DNA of 10,158 nucleotides from Thermoflexales bacterium (GCA_007118795.1 SKQX01000135.1:1-10158); one strand, 5' to 3'; shown: positions 1-6,870, counted from the stretch's first letter. Notes: a model not told the origin generated them from the letters alone. Translations and numbers: made by a program.

Positions 1-747
1 GAGATCGACACGGTCTTCCACCTGGCCGCCCAGACTGTTGTCCCCATCGCGAATCGAGCGCCCCTTTCGACCTTTGAGACGAACATCGGGGGGACATGGT
101 CCCTATTGGAGGCCGCGCGGCGGTCACCGAAGACGAAGCGAATCGTCGTCGCATCCTCGGATAAAGCCTACGGCAGCCACGCTGAGTTACCCTACACGGA
201 AGACGCCCCTTTGAGGGGTTGTCATCCGTATGACGTGTCGAAAGCGTGCGCCGACCGTATCGCTCTGAGCTATGCAGCAACCTACGACTTGCGGGTGGGC
301 GTCACTCGGTGCGCCAACCTGTACGGGGCGGGGGATCTCAACTGGAGCCGTCTGATTCCGGGGACCATCCGCAGCGTGATTCGGGGCGAGCGTCCCGTCA
401 TCCGCTCCGACGGCACGATGGTGCGGGATTATCTGTACATTGAGGATGGGGTCGACGCCTACCTCCGGCTGGCTGAACGTCTCGAATCGCAGGACCTGGG
501 AGGTGAGGCGTTCAACGTCGGTATGGATGACCCACAGACTGTGATGGAAGTGGTACAGGCGATCATCGAGGTGTCTGATCAGCCAACGCTGAAGCCCCGG
601 GTGCTGGCGGAGGCACGGAATGAGATCCCAGCGCAGTATCTCAAGAGCGAGAAGGCCAAGCGGGTGTTAGGTTGGACACCGCAGTACACCCTCAGAGAGG
701 GGCTGCGGGACACAATGACGTGGTACCGTGAGTTCCTGGACCGGTAG
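1..747 (+). CDS. rfbG: CDP-glucose 4,6-dehydratase-like SDR enzyme (RfbG type), 5' end cut by window edge
   Basis: The reading frame is open from base 1 and ends at TAG 745-747, giving 248 visible residues of an extended short-chain dehydrogenase/reductase. The family is about 350 residues, so roughly 100 N-terminal residues, including the GxxGxxG dinucleotide loop, lie left of the window. An internal TTG at 106 is not the true start, because the frame reads back through FHLAAQ and a TFETNIGGT stretch typical of this family. Visible marks are SSDKAYG (visible residues 52-58), which matches the SDK motif of RfbG proteins, the catalytic YDVSK (Y77, K81), and a GAGD...RLIP stretch also typical of RfbG. 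RfbG converts CDP-glucose to CDP-4-keto-6-deoxyglucose, the substrate of RfbH two genes downstream, which supports this specificity. A GDP-mannose 4,6-dehydratase or another nucleotide-sugar epimerase remains possible. The next gene starts 8 bases after the stop. Confidence 0.75.
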   Translation, partial: EIDTVFHLAAQTVVPIANRAPLSTFETNIGGTWSLLEAARRSPKTKRIVVASSDKAYGSHAELPYTEDAPLRGCHPYDVSKACADRIALSYAATYDLRVGVTRCANLYGAGDLNWSRLIPGTIRSVIRGERPVIRSDGTMVRDYLYIEDGVDAYLRLAERLESQDLGGEAFNVGMDDPQTVMEVVQAIIEVSDQPTLKPRVLAEARNEIPAQYLKSEKAKRVLGWTPQYTLREGLRDTMTWYREFLDR

Positions 748-755
748 CCCGGACG

Positions 756-1676
756 GTGGCTGAAGTTAGGGACTGGCCGGGAAAACGCGTTCTGGTCACC
801 GGAGCTTCGGGGTTCATTGGTAAGCACTTGGTGCAGCAGCTCAGGGACCGCGGAGCAGTAACGTACGCCGGTACCGGGCCGGGGCACCCGGTGTCGCACG
901 CCCCCTCCTCCGACCTCCAGTGGCTTCCCTTCGACGTATGCGATGCCGACGCGGTGCGAACGGCGACCGCAGCGGCAGATCCACACGTCGTATTCCACCT
1001 GGCGGCCACAGGTGTAATCAACTCAACTGTCGATCCGATGCAGGTGCTGCTGGTGAACACGGGTGGGTTGATCAACCTGTTAGAGACGCTGCGGGGCACG
1101 GACGTGAGACGGATCGTGTTAGTCGGTACGGGTCACGAGTACGGCTCTGGAGAGGCACGAGAGGGATTGGACCCTTTCAGCGCGTACGCCGCCTCTAAGG
1201 TGGCTGCGTGGGCCTACGGGCGGGCCTATTGGCGAAGGTACGGTCTGCCTAGCGTGACGGTTCGTCCCTTCCAGGTCTATGGGCCGGGACAGGCGAGGAC
1301 GGCCCTGGTGCCGGCAGCTATCCGGGCAGCGCTCGGCGGAGAGGATTTCCCTATGACTCCCGGTGAGCAAGAGCGAGATTTCGTCCACGTTGGGGACGTC
1401 GTGGCGGGGCTGATGGCGGCCGCCGAAGCGCAGCAGGTTGAAGGTATGAGCCTCGATCTGGGGACTGGCACCGGTCACACGGTGCGCCACGTAGTGGACT
1501 GGATCTGGCGGTCGACAGCAGCAAGAGGAGAGGTGCAATACGGGGCCAGGTCCTATCGTGCCGGGGAACCTATGCGGTTGGTTGCGGACGCTGATCGAAC
1601 GGCGGCGCTGATAGGGTGGCGGGCAGGCACATCTCTCACGGCCGGACTGTCGGACACCATAGAGCGACTGAGGTGA
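756..1676 (+). CDS. NAD(P)-dependent epimerase/4-ketoreductase (SDR family), possible CDP-3,6-dideoxyhexose synthase
   Basis: A 306-residue extended SDR protein, full length for the family. It has the dinucleotide loop VTGASGFIG (G16, G19, G22), an HLAATG stretch after the third strand, and the catalytic set T125, Y144 and K148 (YAASK). A VRPFQVYGPGQ segment and a GEQERDFVHVGDV segment mark the substrate side. It starts at GTG 756, which puts the Rossmann loop at the normal distance from the N-terminus; no strong Shine-Dalgarno precedes it, and the 8-base gap to the previous stop suggests translational coupling. Lying between rfbG and rfbH, it is a good candidate for the last step, reduction of the 4-keto group of CDP-4-keto-3,6-dideoxyglucose, as RfbJ, RfbS or AscF do. 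Which stereoisomer it makes cannot be told from the sequence. It could also be an epimerase acting on another sugar. The SDR assignment is firm; the pathway step is inferred. Confidence 0.85.
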   Translation: MAEVRDWPGKRVLVTGASGFIGKHLVQQLRDRGAVTYAGTGPGHPVSHAPSSDLQWLPFDVCDADAVRTATAAADPHVVFHLAATGVINSTVDPMQVLLVNTGGLINLLETLRGTDVRRIVLVGTGHEYGSGEAREGLDPFSAYAASKVAAWAYGRAYWRRYGLPSVTVRPFQVYGPGQARTALVPAAIRAALGGEDFPMTPGEQERDFVHVGDVVAGLMAAAEAQQVEGMSLDLGTGTGHTVRHVVDWIWRSTAARGEVQYGARSYRAGEPMRLVADADRTAALIGWRAGTSLTAGLSDTIERLR

Positions 1677-1689
1677 CGAGGTTGATTCG

Positions 1690-3018
1690 ATGACATCAGG
1701 TCAAGAAAGAGGCAGCGATTTGCGGCGACGGATTCTTGAACAAGTGGCGGAATACTACCGACTGGCCCATGCGGAACGGGCGTTCGTGCCCGGCGAGTCG
1801 CGGGTTCACTACGCGGCGCGGGTTTATGACGAAGAAGAGCTAGTGAGGGGCGTCGATGCGATACTCGACTTCTGGCTCACTGTGGGTCCGCGGACCGACG
1901 CCTTTGAGCAGGGACTGGCACGCTACCTCGGATTGAGAGAGACCTTGGCGGTCAACTCCGGGTCGTCAGCCAACCTACTGACCATGTCGGCGCTTCGTTC
2001 ACCGCGTCTTGAACGGCGATTGGAGCCGGGAGATGAGGTGATCACAGCGGCCATGGGCTTCCCCACCACCACGGCGCCCATCGTGCAGAATAAACTGGTG
2101 CCGGTCTTCATCGACTGCGAGTTGGGGACTTACAATCTCGACCCGGAGCAGCTTTGCCGGGCGCTTTCCGATCGGACGAGAGCTATCTTCCTGGCCCACA
2201 TGCTGGGCAATCCGGTGGACATCGAGTCCGTGATGAGCTTTGCTCGGGAGCACGACCTGTACGTCATAGAGGACACCTGCCAGGCCCTTGGGTCCACGTA
2301 CGACGGGCAGCTGCTAGGCACCTTCGGCGATATGGCGACCCTGAGTTTCTACCCATCGCATCACCTAACGACAGGAGAGGGAGGAGCGGTAGCCACGAAT
2401 GACGCCCGCCTGGGACAAATCGTGGCGAGTCTGCGGGACTGGGGACGCGATTGCCGGTGCACCCATACAAGCCCGGCCGCCGGTGCGTGCGGACGACGTT
2501 TCGACTGGGAGATCCCAGGTCTGAACGAGCCCTACGATCACCGCTACCTGTACGTGGAGATTGGGTACAATATGAAGATGACTGACGTCCAGGCCGCCAT
2601 CGGGTTGGCCCAACTCCAGAAGCTACCGGCTTTCGTGGAGGCCCGCAAGCGGAATTTCCGCCAGCTCTATGAGGGCCTGAGACCGTACAAGGAGTTTCTG
2701 ATCCTGCCGAAGTGGAGTGAGCGGGCCGATCCCGCCTGGTTTGCCCTTCCCCTCACGGTGACCCAAGGGGCTCCGTTCTCACGCCGTGATTTGATCACTT
2801 TTCTGGAGAATCGGAATATTGAGACACGGCTGCTTCTGGCGGGAAATCTCATTCGGCAACCGGGCTACCGCGAGATCGAGCATCGGACAGTGGGCGAATT
2901 GCCGAACGCCGACCGAGTGCTCCGCTCTTCTTTCTTCGTGGGCGTCTATCCAGGTCTGGACGAAGCTCGTAAGGACTATATGCTCCAGGCCTTTGAGGAC
3001 TTCTTTGGGTCGCTATGA
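1690..3018 (+). CDS. rfbH: CDP-4-keto-6-deoxyglucose 3-dehydrase (E1, RfbH), PLP and [2Fe-2S]
   Basis: A 442-residue protein of the DegT/DnrJ/EryC1/StrS aminotransferase fold, close to the usual RfbH length of about 437. The PLP-lysine of normal aminotransferases is replaced by histidine: the motif reads SFYPSHHLTTGEGG, with H224 at the lysine place, as in E1 of Yersinia (H220). Four cysteines, C197, C255, C257 and C267, match the iron-sulfur ligands of E1, but the last spacing is 9 residues instead of the 7 I recall for E1 (pattern C-X57-C-X1-C-X9-C). The cysteines separate it from ColD, which shares the histidine but has no cluster. E1 removes the C3 hydroxyl of CDP-4-keto-6-deoxyglucose and needs a ferredoxin-type reductase (E3, AscD/RfbI), which is not seen here. 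ATG 1690 has GAGG at 1678-1681, 8 bases upstream. The stop overlaps the next start (ATGA). Confidence 0.93.
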   Translation: MTSGQERGSDLRRRILEQVAEYYRLAHAERAFVPGESRVHYAARVYDEEELVRGVDAILDFWLTVGPRTDAFEQGLARYLGLRETLAVNSGSSANLLTMSALRSPRLERRLEPGDEVITAAMGFPTTTAPIVQNKLVPVFIDCELGTYNLDPEQLCRALSDRTRAIFLAHMLGNPVDIESVMSFAREHDLYVIEDTCQALGSTYDGQLLGTFGDMATLSFYPSHHLTTGEGGAVATNDARLGQIVASLRDWGRDCRCTHTSPAAGACGRRFDWEIPGLNEPYDHRYLYVEIGYNMKMTDVQAAIGLAQLQKLPAFVEARKRNFRQLYEGLRPYKEFLILPKWSERADPAWFALPLTVTQGAPFSRRDLITFLENRNIETRLLLAGNLIRQPGYREIEHRTVGELPNADRVLRSSFFVGVYPGLDEARKDYMLQAFEDFFGSL

Positions 3019-3734
3019 AGCTATCGATCATCATCTGCACATTGAACGAGCGAGACACCGTTCTGACCGTTCTGGATCGGGTTCGGGGGGTGGATCTGGG
3101 AGCCGGTTGGGAGAAGGAGATCATCCTGGTCGACAACTTCTCCACCGATGGGACGCGGGAGCTGCTCCAGAATCTGAATCCGTCGGGAGCCCGGGTGATC
3201 TTCCACCCGAGAAATCTGGGAAAGGGGACCTCGGTACGCACGGCGATCCAGCATTGCACGGGGGACTACGCCATCATCCAAGACGCCGACCTGGAGTATG
3301 ATCCGGCGGACTACTGGCTGTATCTGGAGGCGGTGGAGGAGTCCCAGCCTGCGGCCGTATACGGGTCGCGGATGCTGGGTGGTCGCGCCCGCTATGAGTA
3401 TGTGGCGAACTACCTCGGCGTGCGGTTCCTCACGTGGCTGACGAATACCCTCTACGGTTCTCGGCTCACCGATGTAGCGACGGGGGCCAAGATGGTGCGG
3501 ATGGACGTTCTCAGATCGCTCAAGCTGACAGGGTCGGGGTTTGATCTGGATTTTGAGCTGACGGACAAGATTCTCCGGGCTGGCTACGAGATCGTGGAGA
3601 TCCCGGCATCGTATCAGCCGCGGACAGTCGCGGAAGGGAAGAAGATCCGTCCGTGGGACGGATTGGGGGCCCTGAAGGTGATCATACGGGACCGGCTGTT
3701 GCCGATGGATAGAGTCGTACGGAGGGACGTATGA
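3015..3734 (+). CDS. Family 2 glycosyltransferase, polyprenyl-phosphate (DPM1-like) type
   Basis: A 239-residue GT-A glycosyltransferase with no membrane segment, so probably a soluble enzyme at the cytoplasmic membrane face. It begins with KLSIIICTLNE, then VDNFSTDGT (D40; the usual form is VDDGSTDGT), RNLGKGTSVRTA, and the metal and nucleotide-binding D90-A91-D92 inside IIQDADLEYDP. A YGSRMLGG stretch and a C-terminal EGKKIRPWDGLGAL segment are both typical of bacterial relatives of dolichol-phosphate mannosyltransferase. These enzymes move a sugar from a nucleotide to polyprenyl phosphate or a related lipid. Donor and acceptor cannot be read from the sequence. The location straight after rfbH suggests it serves the same glycan, but a household lipid-linked sugar is also possible. 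Its ATG overlaps the rfbH stop by 4 bases and its own stop overlaps the next gene in the same way. Confidence 0.9.
   Translation: MKLSIIICTLNERDTVLTVLDRVRGVDLGAGWEKEIILVDNFSTDGTRELLQNLNPSGARVIFHPRNLGKGTSVRTAIQHCTGDYAIIQDADLEYDPADYWLYLEAVEESQPAAVYGSRMLGGRARYEYVANYLGVRFLTWLTNTLYGSRLTDVATGAKMVRMDVLRSLKLTGSGFDLDFELTDKILRAGYEIVEIPASYQPRTVAEGKKIRPWDGLGALKVIIRDRLLPMDRVVRRDV
3721..3726 (+). promoter_or_regulatory. Ribosome binding site of the PfkB kinase gene
   Basis: GGAGGG stands 4 bases before ATG 3731, inside the end of the glycosyltransferase gene. It is one of the strongest Shine-Dalgarno sequences in the left block and fixes the start of the kinase gene despite the ATGA overlap. Confidence 0.7.
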
Positions 3735-4762
3735 ACATCGTCATCACCGGTTCCATCGCCTACGACTACCTGATGACCTTTCCCGGTCGGTTTGCGGAGC
3801 ATCTGCTCCCGGACAAGCTTCAGAAGCTCTCGGTCAGCTTCTTGGTGGACGAGATGCGGAAGCAGCGCGGCGGCTGCGGGGCCAACATCGCGTACAATCT
3901 GGCACTGCTCGGAGAACGCCCCCGCCTGATGGGTACCGTGGGACAGGATTTCAATGCGTATCGTCGATTGCTCGAAGGTTGCGGGGTCGACACCTCCCTG
4001 GTGAGGACGGAACCCGACCTGTTCACTGCCTCCTTCTTCGTCAGCACCGATCAGGTGGGCAATCAGATCGCCAACTTCTACACCGGTGCTATGGCCCGCG
4101 CTCGAAATCTGTCGCTGCTCAGTCTGGATCCCGAGCAAATCGATCTCGTCGTCATCTCCCCCAACGATCCGGAGGCGATGGTCAAGTACACCGCCGAGTG
4201 TCAAGCTCGAGGGATGCCATATCTGTACGATCCGAGCCAGCAGATCGTGCGGCTCAGCGGGGAAGAACTGACTGCAGGGGTTAGGGGCGCTGCGCTCCTG
4301 GTCGTCAACGAGTACGAGTTTGAGATGCTGCGGGAGAAGACCGACCTTTCGCGTGAAGAACTTGAGGCAACGCCCGAACAGGCGTGCGTGGTCACCCTGG
4401 GAGAGAAGGGGTCACGCATCTCGACCCGGCGGGACACCTATCGGGTTCCGGCCTCAGTGGCGCGCTGCATCGATGACCCCACCGGAGTGGGCGACGCGTA
4501 TCGGGCGGGCCTGATTAAGGGGCTCGCGTTGGGGCTACCGTGGGCTGTGGCGGGACGATTGGGAAGCGTCGCAGCTGCCTATGCGTTGGAGCAGCCAGGA
4601 CCCCAGAGCCACTCCTACAGCGTGGCCGAGTTCATGGCTCGATTGGAAACCTGTCTCAGAGCCGATGGGATGGCCTCCGGAGCAGTCCTGGCTGCCCTCC
4701 GGTACGCCAAACACGCCGCGCCCTCAAAGCCCCGAAACAGCAGCAATCACGAAGCTCCATAG
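3731..4762 (+). CDS. PfkB-family kinase resembling bacterial adenosine kinase (AdoK)
   Basis: A 343-residue ribokinase/PfkB protein. The N-terminal part reads GSIAYDYLMTFPGRF, then SFLVDEMRKQRGG with the glycine pair of the substrate site, then ANFYTGAMARARNL and DPSQQIVRLSGEEL. The C-terminal signature DPTGVGDAYRAG holds the anion hole and the likely catalytic base D255. From memory this layout is very close to adenosine kinase of Mycobacterium tuberculosis (AdoK), which phosphorylates adenosine to AMP and is unlike the eukaryotic enzyme. Many relatives are simply called carbohydrate kinases, so a sugar substrate is possible. The start at ATG 3731 overlaps the glycosyltransferase stop and has GGAGGG upstream. 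Tight coupling to a nucleotide-sugar operon is odd for a purine-salvage enzyme; it may phosphorylate a sugar used by the pathway or just share the transcript. A 5-bp hairpin (4754-4767) spans its stop codon. Confidence 0.88.
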   Translation: MNIVITGSIAYDYLMTFPGRFAEHLLPDKLQKLSVSFLVDEMRKQRGGCGANIAYNLALLGERPRLMGTVGQDFNAYRRLLEGCGVDTSLVRTEPDLFTASFFVSTDQVGNQIANFYTGAMARARNLSLLSLDPEQIDLVVISPNDPEAMVKYTAECQARGMPYLYDPSQQIVRLSGEELTAGVRGAALLVVNEYEFEMLREKTDLSREELEATPEQACVVTLGEKGSRISTRRDTYRVPASVARCIDDPTGVGDAYRAGLIKGLALGLPWAVAGRLGSVAAAYALEQPGPQSHSYSVAEFMARLETCLRADGMASGAVLAALRYAKHAAPSKPRNSSNHEAP

Positions 4763-5448
4763 GGAGCCGATGCGCGATCGTGGCTGTCGTCCGCGCTCAC
4801 GTTCCATCGGAGTTCAAGCTCCCGGCTGAGCTAGCCGGGAGTTCGCGTTGTCGTAGACAGGCCCCCTGTGCATGATCGGGGGCTGCGGGGCCACTTGGCT
4901 TGAGCCGGGCTCGGCAGAAACTCCGCCCCTCGCGGGACCACCCGACTAAGCGTCGGAACCATACCCCCGCCCCATAGGAGCTGGGGCACGGCACGCGCAG
5001 AAGCCTGGTGCATGCGAAGAGCTGCGCCTCCCCGGGCCCACGCACAACCTCAACCCCCCCATAGGCTCCGGTTGTCGCCGGCACACGGCCGCCAGCGGCG
5101 CGCTCGACTCGCCGGACTGGGAGCAACTCCGGAATGTGACGGGATCACCCGTGGTGTCAGGGGCTGTGGGCACTCTCACCAGGTGGCGGCCCGGACGGGC
5201 ACCACACTAGACAGGAAGAACAACTGGGAAAGGATCACGGGGCAAGATCCGACAGATGCCAGAACGCAGGAGCAGTTGTGCGCCACGGCAAGTCCGGTCC
5301 CTGACCGATCCCCACTGGTAGGTATAGCGCTCAGTTCTCGGCGACCGGTCAGCCCGGCTCCCGCGGTGTGCGACTTCGTCGCCCCGGGTGGTTGCGGCCT
5401 TGGGACGACCAGCGAAGAAGGTGCCCGGGGAAGAGAGGCAGTTACGTC
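4763..5448. other. Hairpin-rich gene-free region between converging genes
   Basis: 686 bases with no convincing gene on either strand. Frames of 77 to 153 codons exist but encode Arg/Pro/Ala-rich text with no motif, as expected of GC-rich noncoding DNA. Many short inverted repeats are visible: 4754-4767 (arms GCTCC/GGAGC), 4819-4841, 4861-4883 (GCCCCC/GGGGGC), 4922-4936, 4942-4956 (CCGAC/GTCGG), 4969-4987 (GCCCC/GGGGC), 5139-5152 (ACGGG/CCCGT), 5183-5205 (two nested stems), 5232-5250 (GGATC/GATCC) and 5370-5382 (GCGAC/GTCGC). I looked for the conserved cores of RNase P RNA, tmRNA and SRP RNA and did not find them. It may hold terminators for both blocks, an unrecognised structured RNA, or a decayed gene. 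Confidence 0.6.
4817..4843. terminator. Stem-loop 55 bases after the left operon, candidate terminator
   Basis: A perfect 8-bp stem, CTCCCGGC (4819-4826) with GCCGGGAG (4834-4841), around a 7-base loop; a G-T wobble and an A-T pair extend it to 10 bp. It is the strongest hairpin near the end of the left operon. There is no clean run of T on either side (TTCGCGTTGT follows on the + strand), so an intrinsic terminator is possible but not proven. The left arm can also pair with GGAG at 4810-4813 upstream, giving a competing smaller hairpin. Confidence 0.35.
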
Positions 5449-6810
5449 TCACCTGAGGATGACAGGGAGGTAGACCGTCGCGGCTTGAGGTGAGCCCGTG
5501 CGCGTGGGCGTCGGAGTTAGCGTTGCGATCGGCGTGCTCGTGGATGCCGAGGTACTCACCGGTGTAAGTGTAGGCGTGGCAGTCGGGGACGCGGTCGGGG
5601 TCGCCGTTGGCGATGCGATGGGTGTGCTCGGCGAGGTGGGGGTACTCATCGGTGTCGGTGTGGAGGTGATGGTCGGGGTGATGGTCGGGGTGGTCGTCGG
5701 GTCCGAAGGAGAGTCGGATGGATAGATGTAGCTGATGCCAGCCGCGTCGCTGGCGTGCAAGCTGCGCCGCACACCACCGTAGGCATAGTACATCACGGCG
5801 TCAGGGTTGCTGTCGTGCCCCAGGGAAAGCCAATGACCTAGCTCGTGCAGGGTCACCGTCTCGATATCGTAGCCCCCGCCCGATGTTGACCAGAAGTGGT
5901 AGTCGTTGAAGACGATGTCTGCTTCCACGATGCTTCCACTGGTAGTATTGTACCACCAGTAGGCGGTAGCAAGAGCCGTCGAGTAGCCACCATCTTTCCA
6001 GAGGATCTCGTTGGCGCCGTTTAGGCTCGAGTCTGTGGCAGTGGTGGTCCCGCCGTAGGTGAACTCGAAATCAGCTGTAGAGACTTCTGACCATGTAGCG
6101 GCAGCGGACTGCACGACCGCCAGAACGGATGCTGCGCTGACTCCATTGTTGTTCGCCGGGTTGATCCGGTAGGGCGGTTCCATTGGATTGGAACCACCCC
6201 ACTTCATGCCATTGTAGACAAAGGTGGGGGTGGGGGAAGTGCTTTGAATAGGCCAATAGTCATCTCCAGAGGGGCCGGTCAGTCGGCGCAGATAGTGTCG
6301 AAGGTTGCGCCACCACGTCGGCGGCTTGGCCTGATCGCTGAGAATCTGATGAATTCTGCGCCGGAAGGCAGGCAGAGCTATGCGGCGCTCCAACACGCGA
6401 TCATCCCGAATGGTGTGCTTTCCCTGGAAGTGACCAAAGACCCGGTAGCTGCCGTCCTCCTCCTCAAGGAACACCAGCACCTCCTCGCCCAGCTCGAACT
6501 TGGGACTGTCGGAGACCTTCAGTCCAAGATCGTCAACTGTGCCACCTAGGATCTTGACCGTCAACTCGCGGTGAACCTCATCACCTTTAAGGTACTCGTC
6601 CACCTGGAGCGTCACGTAGGTACGTATCAGACCATCGTCCTCGAGCCGGCTGTGTAGAGTGGTGACCGTAGCAACGACGATACGATCAGCTTCCAGCGTG
6701 AGCTGTTCCAAGCTCAACCTGATGACGGCGGCTGAAGCTGAATGAGCGCTGGTCAGCAGTGCAATCGCCACCAGCACTGAGACAGTTACCGTCAGGCGAG
6801 CGATTCTCAT
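5449..6810 (-). CDS. Secreted matrixin-like zinc metalloprotease with Thr/Pro linker and YLPVILR tail
   Basis: A 453-residue secreted protein. Residues 1-27 form a signal peptide (MRIAR, a hydrophobic stretch, then likely cleavage after ASA). Residues about 30-145 form a separate domain of unknown role (SLEQLTLEADRIVVATV at its start, FGHFQGKHTI near its end). The catalytic domain carries HELGHWLSLGHD, the metzincin HExxHxxGxxH zinc motif (H322, E323, H326, H332), followed by a Met-turn (M340 in AVMYY), so it is an M10/matrixin-like endopeptidase. Residues 365-444 are a Thr/Ser/Pro-rich linker, and the chain ends in VYLPVILR. The frame stays open up to an ATG at 6936, but the signal peptide, an AAGGGA site 8 bases upstream, and a promoter inside that extension favour ATG 6810; ATG 6819 is 3 codons longer and lacks a usable site. 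Substrate unknown. It has its own promoter and no partner gene. Confidence 0.88.
   Translation of the reverse strand: MRIARLTVTVSVLVAIALLTSAHSASAAVIRLSLEQLTLEADRIVVATVTTLHSRLEDDGLIRTYVTLQVDEYLKGDEVHRELTVKILGGTVDDLGLKVSDSPKFELGEEVLVFLEEEDGSYRVFGHFQGKHTIRDDRVLERRIALPAFRRRIHQILSDQAKPPTWWRNLRHYLRRLTGPSGDDYWPIQSTSPTPTFVYNGMKWGGSNPMEPPYRINPANNNGVSAASVLAVVQSAAATWSEVSTADFEFTYGGTTTATDSSLNGANEILWKDGGYSTALATAYWWYNTTSGSIVEADIVFNDYHFWSTSGGGYDIETVTLHELGHWLSLGHDSNPDAVMYYAYGGVRRSLHASDAAGISYIYPSDSPSDPTTTPTITPTITSTPTPMSTPTSPSTPIASPTATPTASPTATPTLTPVSTSASTSTPIATLTPTPTRTGSPQAATVYLPVILR
5452..5478 (-). other. C-terminal YLPVILR tail of the protease
   Basis: The last nine codons encode TVYLPVILR, straight after the Thr/Pro linker. 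From memory, many secreted Chloroflexota proteins end in the same way (Tyr/Phe-Leu-Pro-Leu/Val plus aliphatic residues and a final Arg or Lys). It is not an LPxTG sortase signal: there is no Thr-Gly and no hydrophobic segment after it. Its role is unknown; a sorting or anchoring signal is an inference. Confidence 0.5.
5479..5718 (-). repeat. Low-complexity DNA coding the Thr/Ser/Pro-rich linker
   Basis: About 80 codons of degenerate TPT, SPTATP and TSTP units, seen on the + strand as recurring GTCGGGGT and GGTGT words. The copies are imperfect, so this is drifted low-complexity sequence and not a clean tandem repeat. Linkers like this space a catalytic domain from the cell surface and are often O-glycosylated; glycosylation is not shown here. 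Such DNA is prone to length change. Confidence 0.75.
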
Positions 6811-6818
6811 TGTCCCCA

Positions 6819-6824
6819 TCCCTT
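6819..6824 (-). promoter_or_regulatory. Ribosome binding site that decides the protease start
   Basis: On the - strand AAGGGA lies 8 bases before ATG 6810. It directly abuts the alternative ATG at 6819, which could not use it, so the start at 6810 is preferred. Confidence 0.55.
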
Positions 6825-6870
6825 CGTCGCCAGGCTCCCTATGTCGTGCTTCATCCACCCATCCCGCCCT

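Noticed and set aside
4818..4834. tRNA-like CTAGCTCAGCCGGGAGC on the - strand
   Set aside because: It resembles a D-arm, but no acceptor stem, anticodon arm or T-arm can be placed around it; the words come from the 4817-4843 hairpin.
4763..5448. RNase P RNA, tmRNA or SRP RNA in the gap
   Set aside because: The conserved GAGGAAAGTCC core of RNase P, the tmRNA ends and the GGAAGGAAGCAGC loop of SRP RNA were looked for on both strands and not found.
4797..5473. Open frames on both strands in the gap (4797-5126 -, 5012-5473 +, 5207-5452 -)
   Set aside because: Products are Arg/Pro/Ala-rich with no motif, they overlap one another, and none has a convincing ribosome binding site.
5498..5725. 75-codon + strand frame of Val/Gly repeats
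   Set aside because: It is the complement of the Thr/Pro linker of the protease.
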